From Micropterus salmoides (lineage: Eukaryota > Chordata > Actinopteri > Centrarchiformes > Centrarchidae): a stretch of DNA of 64,000 nucleotides. Below the pieces are notes generated by a model. That model ran no database searches. It had not been told where the DNA came from and was given only the letters and a program-made list of their open reading frames with translations. The DNA lies in the NCBI RefSeq assembly GCF_014851395.1, contig NW_024040485.1, positions 9,070,384-9,134,383 on the forward strand, given 5' to 3'. This document shows, piece after piece, positions 13,806-24,237 of this stretch. Position numbers and translations under genes: made by a program. Position 1 is the stretch's first letter, and the number at the start of each line of letters is the position of its first letter.

Positions 13806-15444
13806 ATGACTAATCACAAGGCTGATTCTTGGATATTTTGTTAAACCTGATTTACTGTGGAGGACAACTATCTCTCTCTTCATGTGTTCAATTGTTTAGT
13901 TCTTATCCTCTAATCAAGAGAATTGCTAATTATTATTAGCAGCAAATTACTGTATCCTGTTGTTGTTATTGCAAATCAGCACGGCTCTGTTCTGTACAAG
14001 GGATTAGTAGAAAATCTCTTATTCCACCAAAAAGTTGCCTCAACCTTGTGTCTTTGGTTGGCGCCAGTGGGCACCGTGGCATCATGTTTTCTGCGAGCAG
14101 CATGCCAGGCTGTTGGGTTGTTCAGGGATATTTGTAAAGCGTAAGTGAAAGAGGAGTGACATGCCCCATAAAAGCTCTATTGTGCTGCTCTGAAATGCAT
14201 GTCAGGTCTCCGACTGTGGTCAGGACCAGCTCAGTGAAGAGGAACAGTATGGGAGTGACCCGCCGCTGCTCACACGCAACCTCCGACAGACACACATACA
14301 CAAATATTAAATTACACACACAAACAGGCAGGCATATTGTGCTCATGTTGCAGCACAGGATGATATATGACCTGTGCATGTGAGCATGCTATAGCTACCA
14401 GTGTCGATTCCTAGGAGAATTAATGTTTTCTCAATCTGCTATAGGACCTACAAGTCTTTAGTGGGCAGCTAAGAATAGCAGCACTGTTGACACCTCATAT
14501 ACAACACCTGTTAATCTACAGCCTTTGTTGTCATGTTTATTGCAAAAGCATCAATAAACTGTATTGTAAATTACAATGAAAATGTGCTTCTTACTGTAGG
14601 TAGTTATGTTTTCACCCCTCTTTGTCTGTCATCAAGATATCTTGAAAAGTTATAATTCAATTTCTTTGAAATACGGTTGACAGATAGTCCTTAGTCAAAT
14701 AATCAGTTAATTAAATTTTTGCGATGATATGGATAATAGATTTCCCGTATTATACGATTATCGCATTTCAGCCATAAATAGTTTGCTGCATTCGAGGACT
14801 GAAAGAAGGATCTGACATCCAGGACTAAATATCAGTAATTCCCAGTTTCTTTTTATACGAAAAATTTACCTGAACAACAAATGATAAAAAAGTTGGCTGC
14901 AGCTTGTGTTGCAAAGTGTTTGGCATGGCTCTACTGAGGATGCATTAAGAATACAATTAGTTTGCTAAATTTATAAAACTTGGTGGAATATCTTAAAACA
15001 CACAAGGCAGCACATTTACCATGGTTGGAAACAATCTCCTCACTCTGCTATTGAGAAATGTTGATAAATGGAGTTTATAAATAGACTGTTGAAAGCTGGC
15101 AGTCAGTTTCATGGTCTACCTACTGAATGACAGTGATGTTTTTCAAAAAACTTTTTTTTGTGATTTGAGGAAAGTGAAATAACACTATGAAGGTTTATGA
15201 ACATATATGGCCTTGAAAACAGAAGAACATCACACTAAATCTAGCAACTAAAGTCACAAATATGCTTCAACTTTCTGCTGTCTCCCTCAAAAACTTAGCT
15301 CTTCAGATGCTGGAAGGCACACTGGGATGGATAGTTGTCCATAAATGGTCGTAATGGACATATAGCTATGATGTCTGTACTTAGAGCAGCGGAACCAGCT
15401 GTGAACATAACACTCACATATTGTTATCACGTAATATCGGCAAA

Positions 15445-15550
15445 CGTGTCAGCTAACAGTTGCTTATTTACACAACCAGCAGACATGGAGCAACCTAAGT
15501 ATTCACTTGGAGTCAAGTTTGTGTTCTCCTGACAAAAGTCCTATATTTAC
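15445..15550 (+). repeat. dispersed repeat, copy 2 (related copy at 5490-5570)
   Basis: Contains GCTTATTTACACAACCAGCA, GTATTCACTTGGAGTCAAGT and AGTCCTATATTTACAGAGG, in the same order as the copy near 5500. Confidence 0.5.
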
Positions 15551-16744
15551 AGAGGGGGACCACAGGGTCGGATGATAATTCTCTGTGAGTTTGTCACTAC
15601 AAGCGATCCCTTTCACATTACATATAGTCATTTGATGCATTAATATAAAAGCTTTTATTAGTGCAGCATAAGATCGTGTGTAAAGGACATTTATGATGTC
15701 ATATTATGAGCAGTGGGGTGCTTAATGCCAAAACGTCCCCATTTTCAATTTCACCAAATAAACATTTTTGTAATGTCCTTAAAACTGATGTGTGGGAAGA
15801 GTGATGTGCAGTCCCATGCCTGGCATCCTCTCCGAAGCTCTGCTCCTGCATTCAAAGGAAGCAATTCTCTTCTCTTCTAACATTAAGGATTTCACATTCA
15901 CCACAGAGGTGAAGAGCAATCTCTTGACAGCTATTGATGTCAAGATACAGGGGCGAGGCCAGAGTCTGTTTACAAGATGCTCACATCCACTGGGGATGGC
16001 CTTGACATTGGAATGACCTCGCAGAGTGCTGCATTCAGCCTGTCTCACTGCTAAACAAATGCACACACTGGCAGATGTATGTAAACCCACAAACCCGCTC
16101 GGCCTCGTACGCACATGCAGGAAAATAAGGCAGGCACACACTGACAAAAGCACAAAACACATACACCCACACGTTCTCAGACACATGTGGGAGACTGATG
16201 ACTGCAGATAGACACACATGTACGGACAAGCACACGTGTGGTGTGCACATCAGCTGAGCAGCGCACTCTACCGGATTACTTTAATTTAGTTAGCTTTGAT
16301 TGGTTTAGGGCTTTTTGAAATGGCACTGCCACCGCTATTCACTGTAGCCTCACTGTAGCCAGTACGGGGGTTTGTACACCATTTTTTTTAATGGCGCATT
16401 GAATTCCAATGGGTTGTATGGTTCATATTTGGCGGATGGAGCATATCCAGATGCAGCATATTTAGGACTGTCTATGCCTACTGCAGGTGCTGCAAGCTAA
16501 AGATTTATCGTCCTTATAAAAATAACGCAGCGGCAGAGATCATGGTGTAGCAGGAGCTTTAAAAGAAAACACTTATGCATCAGAATGTGTCCCTGGATGG
16601 AGAAAAATTTAATTAAACGATAAAATGAGAGCATGTGACAGGTTTGAGCATTCATTCAAGTGTGTGTGCTGTATTAATTAATTTATTGAAACGGATTACA
16701 GTCCAGATTGAGCGCTCATTCATCCAGATCTCACTAATATAATC

Positions 16745-17035
16745 TGCCTCTAAACATTTCACAGCGACTTATCTCTCTGAGCTCTCCCGCCGGGTGAGCC
16801 ATATTTATGCTGTTGTGATGGAGTCTTAGGCCCCTCTGTCAGGGCTGAGAAGGGGTTTATCTGCATCCAGCCGCCATCGCAGCTCCTTTTGTGCTCGACT
16901 CCCCCCGTTCCCTCCCTCTAGCTCTCCACCCCGCCCTATTTCGCTGGTCACACCACACTTCCTGTTAAATCCCATTACAGAGCCAGACGCTGGTCTCTGC
17001 ACTGTGTTACAGTCTTTGAGCAAAATCATAAATAG
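16745..17035. other. GC-richer, non-repetitive block in the upstream intron
   Basis: Higher GC than its surroundings, no repeat family recognised, no credible coding frame. It could be a conserved regulatory element; this is a guess from composition only. Confidence 0.2.
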
Positions 17036-17810
17036 GCCAAGCTGTTGAGTACAGATGCTGCCGAAAATACACTCGTCGTGTTCCCATTCTCACTCATCCT
17101 CCGCCCCCAAAATACTTTTTCCTTCCCACACTGGGATTTTTTTGGTGATGTCATTGTACGATGTCATCCAGCACTTGATCCAAAAATGCCTCAGTGTCTT
17201 CCACAAACAGGCATGCCTGAGTACACAGTAGTCTCCTTCTCCCATGTGAACACACCAGTTTTTCCAGGATCGTGTTGCAAGATTTTTTGCAGCAGCGTGT
17301 TTTTCCTTTCAGCAGCAGACCTTCACCCAGCTATTGTCACAATGTGCTTTTACTCTGTTGAATATATTCCCCTGAGACCTGGATTGACAATAATGGATGC
17401 CTGAATCAGTCCCACACTTACAAACCCACACCATACAGTTAATGCAGACTTGTGACACTAAACTAATTGTAGTGCAGGGTAGAGCAATGCTGGAAGTAAT
17501 GTGTTGCATAAACACACTGTCACACACATCATGCACGTCGAATGGCATCATCTTAAAGCTTTACTTCTACTACAAACATACCCTAACAAGGACACAGCAG
17601 GCATGTGTACACACATTTGTGTAACTGGCTTTGTGGGGACCTTCCACAGACTGTTTTGAAAAGGGACTTTCGAGTGATGTTCAGGCTTTGCCTAAAGTTA
17701 AATCCTTTTCTTGTTAACCTAACCCTACCACTTACCTTCGATTTAAAGCCAGGTCCTTACTGATTTTGCCTTAAATGAAACCCTACTTCAGCTGAATCTA
17801 GGGAAGCACT

Positions 17811-18010
17811 GAATATTCGGAACAATTACGTTTTGACATGTCAGCAGTGTGGAAGTGTCAGAAAAAGACATAGAAATCGCCATTTGCAGACACTGTTCTG
17901 CGGAATTGTCTCCTAGCACATCCACTCCATCAGTGGCTGACTTCTTAGAAAAGGCGATTAAACTAGCCGCACATAAATTTGGAGTGCACGCTTATTCAAG
18001 CCTTTATGGT
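17811..18010 (+). mobile_element. hAT transposon remnant, BED-finger start of transposase
   Basis: The segment opens with AGGGAAGCACTGAATATTCG, a hAT-like end followed by the ATATTCGG phrase. At 17838 an ATG starts MSAVWK; after a frameshifting loss the next frame reads VSEKDIEIAICRHCSAEL. The C-x2-C (CRHC) spacing and the preceding VWK...EKD match the BED zinc finger of fish hAT transposases as I recall them. The remainder (FLEKAIKLAAHKFG) no longer fits the family, so the element is deleted and frameshifted and has no activity. Confidence 0.6.
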
Positions 18011-18300
18011 AAATCCACTGAAACGGACCAATGCGAGCTGACAGGCAGGTTAGCGACTTTATCCTGTCAGTTTCTGTGTGTGTTTCAGTGTTGCAGTCTG
18101 AGAGTCCTACCTGAAGAGAGGCTATGAAGTCTTCATGTTGCGCAATATGAGAACCACATACAACATTTATCATGTTGGGTCAGACTTGATGAATTTAGCG
18201 TGAGGATACACATGTGACAACGTCTGATTTTCAACATAAGGTGTCTATATAGTATAGAAATAAGATTAATTGGATTATATTCACAGAAAGTATAAAACAT

Positions 18301-18339
18301 ATTACATGTGTCCATTAAAAGTAAATGGACACATGTAAT
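18301..18339. repeat. perfect 16-bp inverted repeat with 7-nt loop
   Basis: ATTACATGTGTCCATT (18301-18316) and AATGGACACATGTAAT (18324-18339) flank AAAAGTA. It lies a few hundred bases downstream of the hAT remnant at 17811-18010. Confidence 0.92.
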
Positions 18340-19890
18340 TTATTTATTTTTTACTAAACCCTCTCAGCCCTCGGACCCACCACCATAGTCTCTCCAAATC
18401 CTGCGGGAAACACTGAGTAAAAAGCACATTTTGACTATTTAATTTATGCAATGGTAAAACAAAAGCAGAATAAATAAAAAAATGTGAAAAACCTTGTTTG
18501 GTGTTTGGTATAAATCCTAATTCAGATTTTAATCCTTACCGTTAATCTTTAGTCTGCATTCACAGCATTGGTGTCTACGCAAAAAACACAAGGTCTGACT
18601 TGGCTATTGTCGTGGCACAACACATCGTCATCCAGTAGTGCACTGTGTTAGTCAATGAAATACATTCAAGAGCAACTCCTGAAGAGTGTAATTCTACTTT
18701 TAACTTTTAACCCTAACCCAAGTTGGAGGAGAAATGATAAGAACTGTGATACAGCCTCCCAGAGTTTGACAATCCTCTCATAATATTCTATGCTGTTGAG
18801 CGTTTTGCATGGATATATTATTCAAACTGGGCATTGTCTTGGAAATTGTTTATTTCCCGGTGCAGAATTGAACAAATAAATACATTGCAAAAACAGTTTT
18901 GGTATTTATTAAAGAAAGAAAGAAACAAGGAAGTACTTGATCATCAGCTGGACCAGAGGTCTACTCCCTAGGGCAGATTCGAACATCTGGCCCCGAGCAG
19001 AGGACAGGCAGACTGCTCTCTCACAACAGTGGCCATGGAAACTCCAGTTCACATGGGAACGGAGAGGCACAATACAAAACAGTTCCACAGATGTTCTTAC
19101 ATTCCCACACACTCTAACATAAACACTGATATGGCATATTGGACAGTTGAGTACCACAGAAATTAAGTTAAGTTAGTTAAGTACAGTCCAGACACAGTCC
19201 TAAACCTTGTCCTAACTCTAGCCTTTTATCTTAAACTCAAATCCAAAACGTAACTCAACCTCAACTGTACTTTAAACTTAATCGAGTCTTTATTCTCAAC
19301 CATAATCCTTACATGAGGCTTCTACAATGACCTCACTTTGATGATAACGGTCTCTGAAGGATAGACCAACACACTGGTGAGAACGCCTCTCCCCTACGTT
19401 TCAGATGTCCGCCATGGTGACATATGTGAGGCCAGATGTAGTCAGGGCAGGCATGTGAAAAAACGAGGGAGAGAACAAAAGGAAGAGTGATTGAATTGGG
19501 GGAGAGTGAGACCAAGTAGAAAGGAATGGGGCGTCGAGGAAGGAGATACAGGAGAAGGCCAGAGAAGTACAGTCAGTCAGTCGAGACCAACGGCGCCTGG
19601 TTCATTCAGTCCCAGCAGGGTAACGACTGTGTCACCACAATCTGCTAACCCTGCAGGCTGGCAAAGACCCAGGGGAGTAAGACCAGCAGCACTGGTACTA
19701 CAGCCTGCTCCCACACCAGCTGGAGCTGCCTGCCAGCCTGCATGACTGCATGACTGACTGCCACTAACCCATGCTAACAGGCTTGTGAGAGCAGCACATT
19801 CAGATGATGATGAAGAGAGATGTCTGTGTGTTTGTGCCTGTGGTGTGCATGTGCAATTGTGTAGAAGAAAGACACACAATGAACAGGGAA

Positions 19891-19914
19891 GTGTGTGTGT
19901 GTTTGTGTGTGTGT
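19891..19914. repeat. GT microsatellite
   Basis: About 24 bp of GT units with one TTT interruption. Confidence 0.9.
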
Positions 19915-19949
19915 TGCAGATCAGGGCAGACTGAACGGCCGGTTGCCAA

Positions 19950-20030
19950 GTTGCATTGTGGGTAATGTAGGGGCCAGGTTTTGACAAGGAAGAAAATTCT
20001 GTGGAATAAAAAAAAGCAAAAAAAATTAAA
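19950..20030 (+). repeat. dispersed repeat piece, copy 1 (also 27057-27210)
   Basis: GTTGCATTGTGGGTAATGTA then TTTTGACAAGGAAGAAAATT and GGAATAAAAAAAAGC. The same order is seen at 27057-27210. Confidence 0.6.
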
Positions 20031-20504
20031 GAAACTGCCCAACAGATTTCCAGGAGGGCAATGCTAAAACAAATGACCAAATACCTCTTTTAAAGTCCTC
20101 TTTTTAGTGAATTGACACACTGTTTGGACTGCATCATACAGTGGTGGTGACACAGGAAGAGTTCTAGCGTTTACCTTTTAAGATACTTCTACATAAAGAG
20201 ATTCACTATCTGTTCATCATCAAACCTGCCGTTATGACCTCTCTGTAGCACTGTTTATGTGAAATGCTAATCTTATTGATCCTGTACAGGATAATTAGGA
20301 TTGTGGGTGTATAAGTGGGTTACTGTACTAAAACTCAAACCTACTACGTGTGTGTATTTATATTTGGCATAAAATCGACTAAAGGACCTTGGAAAATATA
20401 ATCCCAGTAGCATTGCTGACAGTTGTAGCCGCTTGCTTTCAACAACTGACAACAATTTGTCCAATCCAAGTTTTTAGATTTAGCCATTGCTAAAGCTTAA
20501 AATC

Positions 20505-20746
20505 ATTAGCAGAGAACATGATATGCTTGGTGTCCAAGCGCTTTAAGTCGTGACAATACTGTTGCCAAGTGGCTGACAATAAAAATGGAAGTTGCTTTTT
20601 TCGATTTGCTGGCAAATTGTGTAGTACACGCATAATTGAATTGAATAGATCTGTCCAATAGATCAGCCCACTTGTCACCAATTCCATATCCAGCTATTTG
20701 AGTTAGTATTGGGCCAATGCAGTATTGGATTGGTGCATCCCTAGTC
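20505..20746 (-). mobile_element. hAT-like non-autonomous element, one end
   Basis: On the minus strand the element starts CTAGGGATGCACCAATCCAA and TACTGCATTGGCCCAATACT, a typical fish hAT/MITE end. The other part (GGTGTCCAAGCGCTTTAAGT on the plus strand) is also familiar from this class. The opposite terminus was not located. Confidence 0.55.
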
Positions 20747-22719
20747 AGAATGAGTTGGTTGTACAGGTTATTAGTGTTTGTTACTCTCTGATCGCACTGT
20801 TCTTTCTCCGAGCCTCAAACTGACTTCTGTATACAGTAATAAGGGATCCCTGGTCCTCTGGGGTTCTGACGAGCTTTGCACAAGATGCCGTCTAATCCGC
20901 TGTCTCCCCAGAGAGATTAGCCCTGTCACAAGGGCTGGGAATTAAACCACAACTAGTGTTGGAGATACTGACAGAGACACAAAGCTGAGACTGGACCTGG
21001 GGGGAAGGCGAAGAGCAGCAGAGCAGATACTGGTGTAGATTCACTCATCTGATGTAGTTAGTAAATGCATAACTAGAGTAAACCATGAATTACAGTCTGT
21101 CATCATCAAATAAAAATAATTATAGTCTTGGAGAGGATTCTCGTGGCTGAAGTGGGTTAAATGAACCGATCTTTATGGGGAGGATTATAGGAAAAGATGA
21201 GAAGAGGTGCAGTTTGCCGTGAGGTAAACAACGGCAATGTGTCATCACTCTCAGTCGTTTTGACATGGAACTATTTGAGACACCTTCAAAATTGAATTTC
21301 ACAAGTTTAAATATGGGAATAAGCAAATCTGTTTACCTTCCTTTGAAGGGAAAACCAGACAGTTTGTGCCGTGACGAGATCAAACAACATGTCTAACACA
21401 AAATGTAATTGATGCCAGGAAAGAGTTGCCCAAAAATCTCCATGTACTATTGGCCTATCAGCATTCAGCTCAGAGTGGATTGCCCTCGTCGAGTGCACCA
21501 GCACATAGGCTGAGTTTGGATCGGGCACAGAAACGTCAAAAGAGACTATGAAGGTCGAAAATGTATGTGTGTCATTTTGTTGATTAAAGACAATTTAGAA
21601 AATATTTCATGAAACACACCATCACAGAGAAGTAGAGAGAGAGAAGGTCTCTTGAGCAACACAAGAAAGTATATATCTTCAGCCTGTCTAAATTAAGTTG
21701 TATGTGTACCGCACAATCAGTGCTTCAGGGAATTTATCATCAAAAATCCAGTTCACAAAACAGAAGGCAAACATCTCTTTCTGTAGCTATGGCGGCCCAC
21801 AGTGTGGTTATGTTCATGTTTTGGTGCTGTTTCTATGCGGGCGCTCCTTTCCTATCGCAGAGCCAGCGTCTGAGTCAAGGTCCATCCCTGCTCCGGGCAA
21901 AACGGGTTCACCCTCACACTTTCCGTACGCCTGGCCATGAATGATTCACACTGTCCTACTGGTCTATTTTGGCTGGCAACAGCGCCTTTACAGTGAAGGG
22001 TTTGCTTTTTACAAAGTAAAACAAAGGGAAGTAGAAGGAGATCATTGTATCCTTAAACAGCAGCAGCTGAAATGCTGATGAATAATATTCTGTTCACTGA
22101 CTTCGGTCTAAACTGGGGAACATTCTCTATTCAAAATGTCTATACAAAATACTTAATTCATCCCTAAAGCAGCAATTTGGGGCCAGTGAATTTACAAACA
22201 CAAAAACAGATAAACAGTTTATTCATGTGAATAAAAAAGTCTGATTTAAAAATACAAAATAAAACATGAAATACAAAAGGGTTGATGGCTGTGGCCAGCC
22301 CATAGTTGGCCAACAGGATCCAACAGTACAAAGGCACATTATGTCAAAAGTGTAAGTGCTTTTATCAATCAGTACCCAAGTAAACACACCATCTCTTGTA
22401 CTTCAAGAGTCTTCTGGAGTAAAACCAAACTTCCTTCTGATTGTTCACAATACGTTCCTGATGGCATTAGCTTGTTGTTATAACACGTGTCATTAACACT
22501 GAACCTGAACTCAGTGCAGTCACATTCATGGATAGGCATGTAGGATGTTTTTGCGTGCAGTGTGCAAAACAATCACGATGTTATGATGATCATAGGTTCC
22601 TTTTTGAAGATTTGAAGAATTTTCATCTGTTAAAAGCATCTCTGTGTTTTGCCAACATGGAGAAGTTCAAATATTTTAAATGAGACAAATGTAAGACGTC
22701 AGTATTCTCCAATCTTCTC

Positions 22720-22935
22720 CAAAGGACAATTTTATTCCAAAACAATTACTCAACTAGTTCACCAACAGCAATTTTAATAATCATTAGTTTCTTTAAGTAA
22801 TTTATCAATACAAAAAACAAACATTCACTGCTTCTGGCTCCTCAAATGTGACAATCTGCAGATTTTCTCTGTTTGTTTGTTTAATTGTATATTGAATATA
22901 TTTGTGTTTTGGACTGTTGGTCAAACAAACCAAGG
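22720..22935 (-). repeat. dispersed repeat family E, copy 1
   Basis: The plus strand shows AATCATTAGTTTCTTTAAGT and CTTCTGGCTCCTCAAATGTG, the reverse form of the AGAAGCTGAAACCAGC...ATTGATTATCAA pattern at 44455-44730. This AT-rich family is very common in fish genomes. Confidence 0.55.
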
Positions 22936-24177
22936 CATTTGGGGGTTATTTTATACTGTAGACTGAACAGTTACTCTTAAAAAGTTATATAAAATAATGG
23001 TTCACTGCAGCCTGTGGTTGTTCTGCTTGACTTCTTGAATTGCAATATGATTGCAAGCCTGAGATCGGAAATTTTAATATCATGTTATGCTTCCTAGAAA
23101 GGAGCCCGGCTTAACTGATCATCACAACCTTTAAATAACTCTGCTAGGGCAGCAATCCGTTCAAAGGTTCACTCTTGAAAGCTCTGCACTCTGCATTTAT
23201 AGAGGGGGATTTCTGCCTCTCCCTCTTCCTGTCTTCATTTCCACTCTCTTTCCTTTCACGTGGTTGTCAATCTTGTCTCTGTTTGCAGCCGATGGTGAGA
23301 GGAAGAGTACAGACTTGATAAAAAAAATGAATGATTTTATTAGTCGGTAAGACTAAGCTGGCGTGCAGAAGGCCCTGTTTTTATCCAGGCTTTTCGTGCA
23401 GTGCCTGGTATTAGCTACAGGGCAGATTTCACCACTGGACAGGCAGATGCTTTCTCCCACAGCGTTGTGGAAGCGCCATGTGTCACAGAACCTGAGCCGG
23501 GATAAGACGTCTGTCACACTGAGCTCTGAATGGGATCTAAAGCACCCTGGTGCATCATACATCAAAAGACACGACAGAACATTCTCATAATCTGAGTTTC
23601 TCGGAACTTAATATTGAGCATAAAAGTGACGGTTCACTTTACAACATCTAGTGTCCATTCACTCTCCCCCTCCATTCGCTCACAGTCATGGTAACCAGAT
23701 GTTGGCCTTTGATACGGGCTATTACCATTCCTGAGTGCATGAATCAGATAGTAATTAGATAGTCATGTGATCTGCAATCTGCATTAGAGACCTGATGATG
23801 GAAATTATGTAAGATGTCCACATAGATTGTTCTTCTGAGTCTGCTTCACATTAGGGAAGCTGGCGTACATGTTAGCGAACACATTTGTTCCACTGCATTG
23901 ATGTTATGTGGTACCATCATTTCTATGTCAGTTATTGCACATGTCTGCATAAATACTGGATATATGTAATATGATCAATAGCATCCTAAAACTGCCAAAA
24001 TCCTCACTGTTGCATTTCCAAAGCCTCTTATATTGCTTTTTTATCTGTGTGCTGTGTGTTGGTTGTGATTCTCTGTTTTCCTCTTGCAGCAGCACTGCAT
24101 GTTGGAGGAATATTTAAAAATCAATTCATTGTATATGATTACACGCTGTATATTTTTTTTTCTTTGTTTGTTTGCAG

Positions 24178-24237
24178 ACTGCACTGAGGAGACGAGGAAG
24201 CAGGGAAACATTTAAAGACAAGAAATCCACCAATCAG
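24178..24237 (+). CDS. mtcl2 (soga1): mtcl2 coding exon A (first visible), 20 codons
   Basis: A strong acceptor (T-rich tract, then TTTGCAG) precedes ACTGCACTGAGG, and CAG/GTAAAA closes the exon. It encodes TALRRRGSRETFKDKKSTNQ in phase 0 at both ends. The basic LRRRGSRE-type linker followed by EDSADL in the next exon matches the equivalent linker I remember in MTCL1 and SOGA1 just before the second coiled-coil block. It was found because the following exon opens in phase 0 without a start codon. Being only 60 nt, it is easy for gene finders to miss. Confidence 0.82.

Larger units (their letters stand above)
1..24177 (+). other. upstream intron (or 5' flank) without recognised exons
   Basis: No coding exon is recognised on either strand. 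I looked for further MTCL2 coiled-coil exons, which should precede exon A (family phrases around RILQYRLRKAE and QVDGELIR), and did not find them. The open frames here are short, AT-rich or microsatellite-driven and have no family resemblance. The stretch holds SINE pieces, MITE-like elements, a CA microsatellite, hAT remnants and a few GC-richer islands listed separately. A small missed exon cannot be excluded. Confidence 0.6.

Noticed and set aside
15779..16219. 146-codon open frame on the minus strand
   Set aside because: The last third is CA-repeat-like Cys/Val/His sequence and the rest has no domain.
18706..18722. Telomere-like AACCCTAACCC
   Set aside because: A single short occurrence, not an array; similar words appear in dispersed fish repeats nearby (17717-17730).
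19577..20080. 167-codon open frame on the minus strand
   Set aside because: Driven by a GT microsatellite (His-Thr repeats) and a dispersed repeat piece.
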